NCBI RefSeq assembly: GCF_000002595.2
Contig: NC_057015.1
Coordinates: 8,673,084-8,737,083, forward strand
Reading direction: 5' to 3'
Length of the DNA: 64,000 bases
Origin: Chlamydomonas reinhardtii
Taxonomy: Eukaryota > Chlorophyta > Chlorophyceae > Chlamydomonadales > Chlamydomonadaceae
A program made the position numbers and the translations under genes. A model generated the notes under the pieces. It worked only from the letters and a program-made list of their open reading frames with translations. It searched no databases and had not been told where the DNA came from. Positions 1-11,200 of this stretch are shown here, piece by piece (the stretch's first letter is position 1; every line of letters begins with the position of its first letter).

Positions 1-2061
1 AAGCCACCGAGCCTCCCGTCACTCCTTCCGCCCATCCACCAACCTTGGCATCCTCCACCTCGGCGGCGGGGCGCTTGCAGGCGGCGGCGGCGTCAGCGGT
101 GTACGCGGCCACGGACACGCCCTGCAGGCCCAGCAGGGTCAGCAGTCGGACCTCGTTCGTGCGCGCGGCGTCGTAGGCTTGGATGTTCAGGGTAGCTGCA
201 GATGCGCGGAGAGGCAGCAGCGCAGGAGCGGGACGGTGGTGCGTGGTCAGATGTTGAGGGCGCGAAGGGTGCTCGGGTACCTAGGTAGGCTCCGCACTCG
301 CCATCAGCTTTGCTGCGACGTCCCATCCCGCCCATCCGTGCATGGGACCAGCCCTTGCGTACTGTGGCACCACGCGCACCCGCCCGCGTGCGGGTAACAC
401 TTCCAAGCATGTTACTCCTCCCAAGCTATGCAGCTCTAACTCACACAGGCGGGCGGCGGCCAGCATCTCATTGACGGTGTTGATCATGGCGGTGTTGACA
501 TAGCTCTTGCCGAGGAAGGTGGTGCCCATGGCGGCGCCCAGGGAGGAGGCCCAGCCGGACAGGGTGCCGCAGTTGTTGGCGGCGCCGCCGGCCCACAGCG
601 CCCAGGCCTCATCCACGTTGTGGGGTGCGCCTGGGGCGGGCGGGGACAGTAAGGTGAACGCTTATGTCAGTTGCACCACGGGGCGCAGGTGAAGTAGCAA
701 AATACATAAATCCCGCGCACTGCTGAGCACCCATCCACGCACTGCTGAGCGCTTGACAGCGAGCACCGTGCTGCGATGCCGCAAACAACGCACCCGAGGC
801 GTCAGAAACCAGGTTGGTGAGGTTGCCGGTGCCGTCAGCCAGGTAGGTCTTGATCTTGTTGTAGGCCTCATCCACCTCGTGCAGGTGGTACTTGAGCGTG
901 CCCACCTGGATCAGACCGGCGGCCAGGGTGGCCTTGCCGTCGGCCAGGGCAGCCCTGCGGGGGATTAGAAGGGTGAGCGAGCGGAGCGGGCAGGGGCGTG
1001 ATTGGGGGTTGAGCCAGATCACGGACGGAGTCAAGGGTTCCGCCAGCAAGCTGCGCAGCTGGGTTTTGAGGCAGATCTCGGACGGGGTCAGGGGACCCGC
1101 AAGCAAATAGAGGAAATCTCATCGATGCAGGCAGCGATGTGACAGCGAGCAGGGTGCGTGTTCTCAATGTACCTCCACTCATTATTTTCATCATTATTTT
1201 CAGTGGAGCGAGGCTACCCGTCAGCCGGCGGCTTACCGGATGGCGGCGTCCAGGGAGGACGTGTCCTTGCCGGCCAGGATGGAGTCGTGCAGCGGCTCCA
1301 CGGAGCCGTTGGCGGTGATGTACGAGGCGAAGCGCTGCGGAGGAGGCAGGGCGCGGGGATGACGTGCGGGAAGACGTGAGGCCAAGGCCCAAAGGCAGGG
1401 GTAGGAAAGGGTTCCAAACCATGCAAGCGCCCCCGCAACCCACGGCTGAAACGGCTGCATGGGCAGGCGGTAGGTAAAGGCATGATCACCCATCAGGGAC
1501 GGACGCAATCGATCGCTTACGAAGAAGGTGCGGCGCGCCAGGCCAGAGAACGAGTTCTTGCCAGTAGAGTAGATGGACAGAGCCTCGGTGAAGTTGCCAG
1601 CAGCCATGGCGGCCTGCATGTGCGTGTGGTGGCGCGGGGTAAAGGGAAATAGTGACTTCATGGCGACTGACATTCTGACCAGTTACCGTATGTAGTGGTG
1701 GCAGGAAGTGCATTAGGCCGCCCTCAGTCTGCCCGCCGCCGCCGCCGCCGGCTTCTCGCCCGTGTGCACACTTTAAACCCCTGATCGCTGCCTGTTGCAT
1801 TCGCTCACCTTGATGTCGCAGTAGTCCATCGTCATGTTCACATAGCCCTGTGTTACGTATGGGAGCGCGGGGGCCGAGGGCATCAGCAGCAGAACAGGCC
1901 AGGCAGCGCTTCCGCCGGTTGCAGCAGTTATTCGACAGTGGCGTACTCACAATGACATTGCCCGCGTAAGAGAAACCCTCGAAGCGAGTGCCAGTCGTCG
2001 TGGGCTGCGCCGTCGCCACGACAAGCGCGCCCAGCGCGAGGACCAGAAATCCGACCGACAT
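1..2061 (-). CDS. FEA-type iron-assimilation periplasmic protein (partial, runs off the left edge)
   Basis: Seven exons can be joined in phase: 1951-2061, 1809-1847, 1521-1613, 1237-1334, 794-954, 445-630 and 44-195; the gene continues beyond base 1. The start MSVGFLVLALGALVVATA is a clear secretory signal peptide. Exon 2 encodes GYVNMTMDYCDIK, and exon 3 contains IYSTGKNSFSG. Later come a Trp/Gly-rich stretch (DEAWALWAGG), a Cys (NNCGTLSGW) and LLTLLGLQGVSVAVY near the edge. This pattern matches my memory of the FEA1/FEA2 (H43) family of volvocine algae, secreted to the periplasm and strongly induced by iron lack or high CO2. The identification rests on recalled motifs, not on an alignment. 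The divergent neighbour is a DOMON-cytochrome b561 gene, which would fit an iron-uptake role. The C-terminus is missing only because the window ends. Confidence 0.72.
1012..1107. repeat. Degenerate tandem duplication in a FEA intron
   Basis: In the intron between exons 4 and 5 of the FEA-type gene, a stretch containing GATCACGGACGGAGTCAAGG is followed about 60 bases on by a related copy with GATCTCGGACGGGGTCAGGG. Both are followed by CCGCAAGCAA-like sequence. It is a two-copy, diverged tandem duplication with no coding role that I can see. Confidence 0.5.
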
Positions 2062-3024
2062 GGTTAACTGTGCGACGGGCTTGCGAGCAGCAATAGTCCT
2101 AGTGAGCCAGTGGGGAGTGTTTAAATTATGCCAATATCACAGTAGACACTTGCATTTATGCGCGGCGTGCAGCAGATTGGATCCAGCGCCAGGCTGGTGC
2201 CAGCCGCGGCGGGCGTCGCGCGCGCGTGTCGTGCGCGCTTTCCACACGCCACACTTGTACATCCAATGCAACCGGCCGCTGAAAGGCAAAGCAGAAAACA
2301 GGAGACAAGAAAGTTAGAGTGTCTGACACAGACACAGAGGAGCTCCAACTCGAAAATCTCCACCAACTTTGCCACCGCAGTCGTCCTGGCAGACTTGTGT
2401 CGCCAATCCAGGTCTGACTGCCGGCCGGCCCTGCCCTACTGACTCTAAACATACAAGAGTTATCATGCAATTATAATGCAATACTTTGCACGCACACATC
2501 GCTTAAAAGGCACGCACGATGCACTCCTACGCGCGTTTTTCGCGCTCGTTTTTCAATGTGGGAAATGCGCAGCTTCCATAGGAATTTCATGCATCCATGC
2601 GCACATGCATTAACTGCACGGCGGGAAAGCAAGCTGGTTCGTGTCGGTTGCTTGCTTGTTTCTCCTACATTAGCACGCCCCGCGAGGTTCTTGGTCGCCT
2701 TCAGAGCAACTAACGATATATTGTTGTGTCATAAAGCAGCGACTTGGCTCGACTCTCGGACAGACCCGGCACGCGCATGGCAAGCGCGCAGCAGCCTGGC
2801 GCGTGCCTCGCGGCGCCCCCTCCAATTCGCCAGCATCACTTTTGCGTTGATGATAATCAAATACTTTTGCAAGTTGTCCGCGTTCAAAGGTCGCGCCAGC
2901 AGTCCAGCGCGGCCCACTCTTCCACACCGAGTGGCCACTCCTACTGGCCGCTGGTCGACCCGACAGCATATTCAACATACATAGGTCACGAAGTAAATTG
3001 AGACAGTTCCGCTGCGGATTGCCG
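2062..3024. promoter_or_regulatory. Divergent promoter region, FEA-type gene / DOMON-b561 gene
   Basis: This is a 963-bp spacer between two start codons pointing away from each other, with no convincing coding sequence inside. It holds a CACACG at 2243-2248 (about 185 bases before the FEA start) and a CACGCG at 2770-2775 (about 250 bases before the DOMON start). These are the two hexamers reported as iron-responsive elements in the Chlamydomonas FOX1 promoter. Six-base matches are expected by chance in GC-rich DNA, so this is only suggestive. The middle of the spacer (about 2450-2720) is more AT-rich than its surroundings. Confidence 0.45.
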
Positions 3025-3775
3025 ATGGCCGCGTTCAGCCTGTCAATTGCACTGCTTGCACTCGCGGCGACTCGCTCGGTTGTCGCTTACCCGGAACTAA
3101 TTGAGGAATACCCATCGTGTAGTGCTCACCCAGAGCGTAACGATGTTTTCCCTCACCACTGGTTCGTGGTTCCGGACCCGACCGGCACTGCATGGACGGC
3201 CTACTTAGACGGCGAGCTGCTGGATGGGCGCCTGTGCCCTGGCCACACGCACTCTGTCCTGGTAAGCTCTCATCTTCACTACGATGGTGCTGCTTGTGCC
3301 CCAAATGCGCACCTTGGTTTGACCCGACCCAAGACCGCTCCCCACAGACACAGCCATACCTGATTGAGGACATCTCTGGCTCGGCCCTCCCTTTTCGCAC
3401 GCACCAGCCATAGTGCTGCCTATGGCACGCCGTTCAATCCTCTCAATCCTGTGCTCGACGTGCAGGTGAGCTACCAGGACAGGACCGGCGGCCCCGACAA
3501 GCGGCGTGCGCTGCTGACGTCATCAATCGGCCAGCTGCGTGCTGTGGGCGGCGTGGAGACGGCGCCGGGCGTGTTCAAAGACCCCAGCTGTGAGAACCGG
3601 CTGTACCTGGCGCCGCATAGCAGCTCCGTGCCTGGGTACATTGAGGTAGGGTGGGGCTGGTTGGGCGGGTGACTACTGAGAGGTGCCTGACATCCGAGAG
3701 CGAAGGCATGCCTGTACTTGTGGCACTCGTGAGACAGCATGTCGGCCGTTAGTACGAGTGCGGATGAGCGGCAAG

Positions 3776-3861
<86 letters not shown>

Positions 3862-6800
3862 CGTGGCAGCAGAACCATCCCGCTCATGAATGTAACGCCC
3901 CCCTTTCCTTCCCCCCTATGTATTGTATCCCCCGCCGCAGCTGGACGCGGCGCTGCCGACCTCTTACAGCGTGACGCTGACGCTGCCGTGCTCGGCCTCG
4001 GGCGCTACCGTGGAGCTCAAGTCGTCCTCGGCCACACACGAGTGCCTCACCAACTGCGGCTATTCCAACCTGATGTGAGCGGGTGCAGCAGGGGCGAGCG
4101 TAGCAAGGGCAGGAGGTTGAGGACGGCAGCTAGCAGGGCGGGAAGGAAGCGAGGCGTTCAAACACACGCAGCGGTGCAACCGCCCCGCCCGCCGCCCTGA
4201 CATCACCGCTGCCATTTTCATTCTTGTCGCAGGGTGGGCACATGGACTGTGCCCGTGGATCCCGAGTGTGCAGCGCCCGCCTGCCGTCCGCCCGAGTCAC
4301 CGCCGCCGCCTCCCTCCCCCGCGCCGCCACCCTCGCCCCCGCCCTCCCCCCGCCCGCCCTCTCCACCACCCCCAAGCCCTGAGCCGCCCATCGACCTCAG
4401 TGCCCCACGGCGCCCACCCTCTCCTCCTCCGCCGCCCTCGCCTCCCAGCCCGGCTCCCGAGCTGCCGCCGTCGCCACCCGCCCCACCCCCCTCGCCTCCG
4501 GCACCTCGGCCCCCGCGGCCCTCGCCGCCGCCCCGCCCGCCGCCCTCTGGTGCCCTGCAGGGCGACGGCATTTTCGTGGACCCGCCCTTTCCCCCCGGTG
4601 CCCCGCAGCCGCCTGCACCGCCAGCCAGTTGCGAGCCCTCATCGCTGTCCTACGCCTGCTCCAAGGTAGGCAAGGGCGGCGGTTTCCACCTCATCCCATG
4701 AATTAGCGCCGGGCCCGCTCCGAGGAGGAGGCAGCTCCAGACCCGCTCCGCCACTGAACCAAGCCTCAGCAGGGTATAGGGAGATCAACCACTCATTTCT
4801 ACATCATAGCCAGCTCCTCCAACCCCATGCACCACGCCGCACCTGACCTTGCACCTGCCTGCCTTCCTGCCGTGATCCTCGATGCTCCCATGTGCTTGTG
4901 CACGTGCGCACACACACCAGATGCTGGGGCAGGTGCGGCTGCACTGGACGATTGGCGGCGCCGCACCGCCAGCCAACGACTGCACCGGACCCGCACCGCG
5001 CGCCCTCAGCAGCGCGGGGGAGGCGCTGGTGCACTTTGGGGTGGAGGGGCCGGGCGTGTCCGGGTACGTGTCGCTGGGCTTCCCCGAGAACCCCGACCTC
5101 ATGTACGATGCCGACATGGTGCTGGGGTAAGTACGAGCAAAATGGATCCAGGATTGAGAACACACCTGGACAATTGACTTCATTTTATGGTGTATGTATC
5201 TGCTACTGACGCCCCGTGTCTACGGTATGCAACCGTACATGCATTAGCGTGCATTCATGGACTGTTGCTGATGCCCCGTGCCTTGGCGTCATGTGTTTTA
5301 TGGAAGCAGGTGGGTGTCGGCTGACGGGCGGGGTGTGGTGGAGACATACCACGTCACCAGCTACGAGATGAGCGCCACTGACGTGGTGAGTCGTTTTATT
5401 GATTGGTAGTAATGCTTTCACCATATGAAGACGGCAGAGGGGGTTTCATGTGACGTGCATGAGCTCGCGTGCGTGTTGGCGGAAGGGGTAGAAACGCCCT
5501 TCGTCCGCGTTACTTGGGAGGGCACACGTGTGTCCATGCGCGCCCAGCCTCTGAACCCGCGTGCCATGCGTGCGTTCACCGCAGGTGTCGCAAGACTGGG
5601 CGCTGGGGTCTGGTGTGGTGGAGAAGCGCGGCGCGGACGGCTCTCCCACCACCATCATGTGCTTCAGCCGCCGCGTAGCGGAGCCCCTTGCGCGCAGCTC
5701 GCCCCTACTGGACATGAATGACGTGAGTCAGAGGGCTGATGGCAGCGGCGACCCCGTGCATGTACTCCGCCCGTTTGTAGCTGTGTGCATGTGCAACAGG
5801 AGGGCATGGGGCTCCGGCCACTAGCTCTGGCGGCGCTCCGCCTCCTACCCCACGCCAATTGTCAGCCCCAACCACCCCGTCAAGCCCCACCAACAACCCG
5901 CCACCAACCTACCACCGGCCTCTCCACAGGGCACCATCAAGTACAGCTGGGCTGTGAGCCCGGAGGACGCTCTGGTGGAGCACCCGCCCAACGGCTACGG
6001 CGCAGGTCTGGTCAACCTGCGATCTGGGACGAGCTCCGCCATCACCGTCAAGGACAACTCCAAGATCATTATCGCGCACGGGGTGCTCATGGCCGTGGCG
6101 TGGGTGCTGCTGCTGCCCCTGGGAGCCATGGCGCCGGCACACAGGTGCGAACGACGGAGTGGGCCACGCTGTGTGCTGTGCAGCCTGTGCTACTTACGCT
6201 GTGTCACGTGCGTGCTTGTCCCTGCCTTCCTTGCAATCACCCAGTGACTCTACCTATCCCTCACCCGCCGCCGCGCGCCGCACCCATCGCTCACCTCAGC
6301 TAGCTGATGCCGCCACGCTTGCAGGTGGCTATTCCGCGGGCGCATGTGGGGCAGCAAGGCCGCCTGGTTCTGGGTCCACTTCGTCGGCCAGCTGGGCGGC
6401 TTCGGCATCTTCTGCGCCGGCTTCATCCTGGCCATGGTGGCGTTCGACCGGCCGCAGGGCGGCACGCTGACGTCCTCGCACGCCATCATGGGGTGAGCTT
6501 GAGTCTCCTACCTGCGTACCGTAGTGTGAACCCGTCGCTGTAACGTGACTCACCAACAGGTGTACGTTCCTACCCCTGCTGCCGCTAGTTCCGCGCAGCC
6601 GCCTTTTCCTTTCCATTATATTGCGCTGTGAGTTTGACTGGTCCTTCCCCGCACCTCTGCCATTGTGCACCACACCCGCAGCTACGTGGTGGCAGGCATG
6701 GCGGGGCTGCAGATGGTCGTGGCCTTCATGCGACCCGACCCCGGCACCAAGCTGCGCGTGATGCTGTGGAACCCACTGCACATGAACCTGGGCCGAGCCA

Positions 6801-7249
6801 CCACGCTGCTGGCGTGGGCCACGTGCCTTGTCGGCGCCGCCGTACATTCCGAGAGCATTTGCAAGGCGCCCATCGTCCCCTGGGTCGCAACGCTGGGCAG
6901 CGCGATGGGTCTGATCCTGCTGGCGGACTGGGCGCTTCGGGATGCGCGGTCCCGCAAGGCGGACAAGGAGCTCCAGGATATGAAGTCGAGGCGGTATCCG
7001 ACGGACGCGGTGCCTGTGAATGTGGCCGTGGCAGCGGATGTGGTTGCGAAGGAGAAGGCGGCGCCGGTCCGGCCAATTGTGGACCCTGGCAATCCGGTGG
7101 TGACGGTGTTGGCAGGTGACTCGGATTCCGGGATTGGGCCGCGTGCGGGTGTGAAGGGCGCGCTGCCGACCACCCCAAGCAGCGGCTCGGGCTCAGCCGT
7201 GGCTGACAGCGATGTGCAGATTGTTGTGCAGACGCAACGAACGGGCTAA
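3025..7249 (+). CDS. DOMON domain-cytochrome b561 transmembrane electron-transfer protein
   Basis: Ten exons join in an intact frame of 784 residues: 3025-3261, 3466-3645, 3941-4074, 4233-4665, 4921-5126, 5310-5385, 5585-5722, 5930-6144, 6325-6492 and 6682-7249. The first ATG (3025) opens a signal peptide (MAAFSLSIALLALAATRSVVA). Next come a Cys-containing extracellular module, a proline/serine hinge (about 4280-4615) and a DOMON domain (LHWTIGG to VSPEDALVEH). Last is a b561 core with the four expected heme histidines in IIAHGVLM, FWVHFVGQL, TSSHAIMGY and NPLHMNLGR. The C-terminal tail is cytosolic. Family members move electrons across membranes and can reduce ferric chelates or monodehydroascorbate. 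The extracellular proline hinge is typical of volvocine surface proteins. Its FEA-type neighbour suggests a ferric-reductase role, which is inference. Confidence 0.88.
3777..3859 (+). repeat. (CA)41 microsatellite in intron 2 of the DOMON-b561 gene
   Basis: An uninterrupted CA run of about 83 bases lies between exon 2 (ends 3645) and exon 3 (starts 3941). The apparent Cys-Val or Thr-His open frames over it are artefacts of the repeat. Confidence 0.97.
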
Positions 7250-8096
7250 TGACTTTGTCGGCACACGTATGGTGCTTTCCAAGCTTGTTCTAGGCCTCTA
7301 GGGTCTAAATTCTTGTACCGGGTGACAGCTGCCTAGCACACCATAGGACGTGGGCCCGGGCCGCTACCGGTATCACGGAACCTGGGCTGTGGCATGCATG
7401 CATGGCCGGAGGTGGCGCTGGTGCCACCCTGTGTAGCACTCACGGCTGTAGCCGCTGTGATCATAAGTATCTAGCGTAGCCTTTGGGATCTCCTAAACAG
7501 ACATTAGCCAGCTTAGCGCACACCATATGAGCACCGAGTGGGGCGACGCACACGATGCCTGCTACGGTGCTACGGAGGCTTGCGTGCACCCAGGCGTACG
7601 TAGGTGTGAGCGTTGCGATTGTTTCCGTTTTCCAAGATGCAACGGAGCTCCAAGTACGGCTTGCAACCAACGTAGCAACTTATGTGATTGCATTGAATGT
7701 GGTCTATGATATGTGTATGTGTGTGGGGGGGGGGGGATGTGCTTCCTGGTTTGAAGCAGGTGCTGCATGCAAATGAACAATATGTTGCCATTTGGCCCCT
7801 TGAGGTGGGCAGCATCTGATTGGGCCTGGATTCAAGTGAGCTGCTGGCATAACAGTGCTTTTGCTACTTTCTTCGATTTCGAGGTGTGGGTTGCAGGGGC
7901 GCGGTGACACTGCTAAAATGACGGAAAACATGGTGCATTGCAAGGAGGCGGGCGGAAGAAGGGGATTGAACATTGGGTCAAAGGCTGCATCGCAGTCGCT
8001 CCAACCGTATGTGCTTGCGACAGCCACACTGATTCGCTATGACAGAAGGCCTAGCTTGCTCCTTTTTACTACTGAACTGGCTCTGCGGCAAGTATT

Positions 8097-8101
8097 TGTA
8101 A
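8097..8101 (+). terminator. Candidate TGTAA polyadenylation signal, DOMON-b561 gene
   Basis: This is the first TGTAA (the usual volvocine poly(A) signal) downstream of the stop at 7249. The long distance lowers confidence. Confidence 0.4.
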
Positions 8102-8214
8102 ACTGTGTGAGCTTGGCAGCTTGCCCACCGCGCATGCGCTGCCTCCGCCATAGCTGGGGTGTCACGTGTGTATGATCACGCCATAAGCCATAGGAGTCGC
8201 CATCTTGCTGACAG

Positions 8215-8219
8215 TTACA
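8215..8219 (-). terminator. Candidate TGTAA polyadenylation signal, Rab3GAP gene
   Basis: TTACA on the + strand reads TGTAA on the minus strand, 47 bases past the stop of the Rab3GAP gene at 8266. It is a short but workable 3' UTR. Confidence 0.4.
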
Positions 8220-8265
8220 GCACGCATATGCTCGTAAGTCTCCAATGGACATCCACGTTTCCAAA

Positions 8266-11200
8266 CTACCGCAGCCCAAACAAGCTCGCAACGTCCACAA
8301 GCTCCAGCCCCACCGCCTCCGGCCACGCCACACCTGGCCCCTCGCCCCAGCCCGCAGCCCACTCATCCCCTGCACCAAGCGCCCCGCCCCTTCCTGCCGC
8401 TGGCCCCGCTGCCCCTGCCGCCACACACAGCATGCAACCCGCCGGCGTCATGGGTGGCAGAGCCGCACTGGCCGCGTCACCCACGCGCCACGTGCCCAGC
8501 TCCGCGCCGCCGCCTGTGCCACCGCCGCCCCGCTGCAGCAACCGCGCACTGCGCTGCGGCACCGCCACCGCGCCCAGCCGGTCCCCGTGCAGCGGCCACC
8601 ACAGCTCCAGCGACTGACGGCGAGGCGCGTAGATCGCCAGCAGCAGCACATGCTGCTCCTGCTCGTCCTCCTGTCCCTCCAAGCCGCGACCGGTGCCGCA
8701 CGCGCCGGCACTGCTGCCGGTGCCGCCGCCAGCCACGGAGGAGGAGCTGTGGCCCCCCAGTGCGGCGGCAGGCTGGGGGCCCGCCCCGCCTGCCGTACCG
8801 CGGCGAGGGGGCGGATGGGACCGGGGCGGCAGCAACATGTCCTGAGGCTCGAGACGGGGCGGCCGGGAGCAGCCGCCGCCGCCTGCCGTGCTGGACGTGG
8901 TATTGGCGCCCGCGAGCGGTGGCAGTCCTGAGGCCTCACCAGCGCCGCCGTCGGACTGCTGCCGCCGCCCTCCCGCCGTTAGCCTGGCCGCCCCCGCTAC
9001 CGCGTCCTGCTCCGCGCCCGGCCCCCCATCGTGCTGCCCCTCCGCCTGCTGTTCTGCCTCCTGCTGCTGCTCCTGCTGCTGCTGCTGTCGGCGCGCCAGT
9101 GCGGACAGCGGCACCTCCAGCCACGCCACCTGGGCGTCCCGGTAGCCCTGTGCGGTGGGCGTCACGTGCGGGTGCCGTACATGGGTTGGGCTACGGCGTA
9201 CACGCATTAGTTCAGCCCTGGGGACCTGTCCGTCCATCCACTTGCCGGCGCGGTCAACCCGGTCCACCCGAGTCCGGACTTGCCCGGACTACCCACCCAA
9301 CCCGGCTTAGGTCCAGCACACACTGCAGCTTTGCCTCTCGCATTCACAACCACCCCAATAAGCATTATCGCCTGCAACTCACGCCTCTGCCTGTGCTCCG
9401 CTAGTTTGGCTGGTTTGACTTAATTTGGGCTGGTATCTACAACCCCGCCCCCCCTCCCGGCTGCTCCTCACCTTCCACATCCGGCTGACCAGCATCCCGC
9501 CCGCCTCCACCAGCGTGACGCGCCCCAGGCCATCAACCGCCGACACCAGCGACCCGTGGGGCGCCGGCGCCAGGCAGCCCACCAACCGGCCGTCATCCCG
9601 GTGCTGCCGCCAGCAGCCCGTGGCCGGCAGCCGCTGACCCGCGGTCCCGTCCGGGAAGGACGCCAGTGGGATTGCGGAGGGGTCGGCGGGGGCTGCGGCT
9701 GCTGAGGAGAGGGAGGAGGAGGCGGGCTCGAGGACGGAGGAAGCACTGGAGGCGTGGTGCAAGGCGGTGCTGTTGCTGCTGGTGCTGTTGGTGTGGGCGT
9801 GGGTGCCGAGCTGCAGCGGGTTGAGCATGAAGCTGGCGATGCCTGCAGGCAGGGGTGCAGGGACGCAGTCCGAGCAGACATGGATGGTGGAGTGGCGTGG
9901 TTAGCAGGGTCGATATGGTGGAGTTCATGAATTAGCAGGTAGATGTGCATGACAGTCGGAGTTACTATCATGCCACCAGTTAGCATCACACAGCACAGCG
10001 GCGGCAGGCGAGCGGCGAATGACAGAGTCCCGGCGCCAAGGTCCCACGCACACGATCCCCATACCCGCCCGCACTGGCCTATCCAACACTGGCTTACTGC
10101 TGCCAATGGTCAGCGGCGCCGCCGCCACGCTCCGTGCAGTACGTGCCAGGCCCAGCACGCCGCTGGCCACGCTGCTTATGTACGACAGCGCCCCGCCGCC
10201 ACCCCCGCCGCCCTGCTCGTCCACCTCCAGCGCCGCCAGGCAGGCGGGCTTGTCGCCGCCTACGTCAGCACGGGGCCCACTGGTAGATGGTGAGTGCTCA
10301 TGCTTGCAGGGGGGAACCAACAGTGACTGGAAGCATGCGTGCTCAAGCCGTGCTGCGCGATGTATGCTATGGCGCCGCCTGATGCTACACTGCTACATCC
10401 AAGCCAATCAATCGACGCACCCGCCAGGAAAATGGTCTTGCCGGTGGCCGTCGCGTTGGAGGTGCCAATGCCCTGCGAGTACGGCAAGGCTTACGCGGTT
10501 CGAGTCACAGAGTGCTGCACTTGTGACTCAGATGAATCAATGTGGCGGGCAACCGGCATTTGCAAGCGGCATTCGCAGCGCGTCGGTTCAACGCAGCACA
10601 CTGTAATCAGTCCTGCGGGCATGCCGACCGTCACGGACGCACCTGTAACAGAGAGTATAGGTCCCGGGGGCGCTGCCCCACGCACACCGCGCAGGTCCGG
10701 TTGCGCAGTGCCGCCGGCAGCTCCCACTTCTGACCCGCCAGCGGCTTGATCTCGGGGCCGGCGGGTGCTGCTGGCGCCGAGGAGCCCCACAGGCCAAACC
10801 TGCAGTCGCACAGGGCAATAACACATACAGCAGTGGCCTTGCGTACATCATACAAGCCCAGCCCATAACTGCAACGCTAGAGCTTCCTGGGCCTCAGGAC
10901 CCAGCGCTGCAGCCCGTACATGGCCCAGCAGGCGCGCACGCACCTTGATGACAAACTGGAGGCTCCACCCCCCGCGCTGCCGGCCCCGCTTGCACTGCGC
11001 GCCGCCGCCGCCGCATAGCAGCTTGCGGCTGCGGTGCGCAGCTCCCACGCCGCCAGCCGCACCAGCGCGTCCGCCCAGGCCACCGTCACATCCTCAACCG
11101 CGTCATCCGGCTTCAGACCTGCAGCGTTGCCGCAAACGAGCCAGCAAACATGCTTCATGGCCCCTGTGCGCCGCCCATCGCCCCACCACCAGTTTGCAAC

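Larger units (their letters stand above)
7250..8265. other. Convergent intergenic region with 3' UTRs
   Basis: This lies between the stop of the DOMON-b561 gene and the stop of the Rab3GAP gene on the other strand. I see no exon-like open frame with recognisable content. A G run sits near 7726-7736. The first TGTAA on the + strand is at 8097-8101, which would give the DOMON gene a roughly 850-base 3' UTR, long but not rare in Chlamydomonas. Confidence 0.6.

Noticed and set aside
3471-4200. Open frames with long Cys-Val or Thr-His runs
   Set aside because: They are translations of the (CA)41 microsatellite in an intron, not protein.
4218-4571. Gly/Glu-rich antisense frame opposite the proline-rich exon
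   Set aside because: It is the mirror of the SPPPP hinge of the DOMON-b561 gene; the sense frame is supported by splice phase and domains.
8454-9404. 316-codon + strand Arg/Pro-rich frame
   Set aside because: Antisense shadow of the last Rab3GAP exons; composition is what GC-rich antisense gives.
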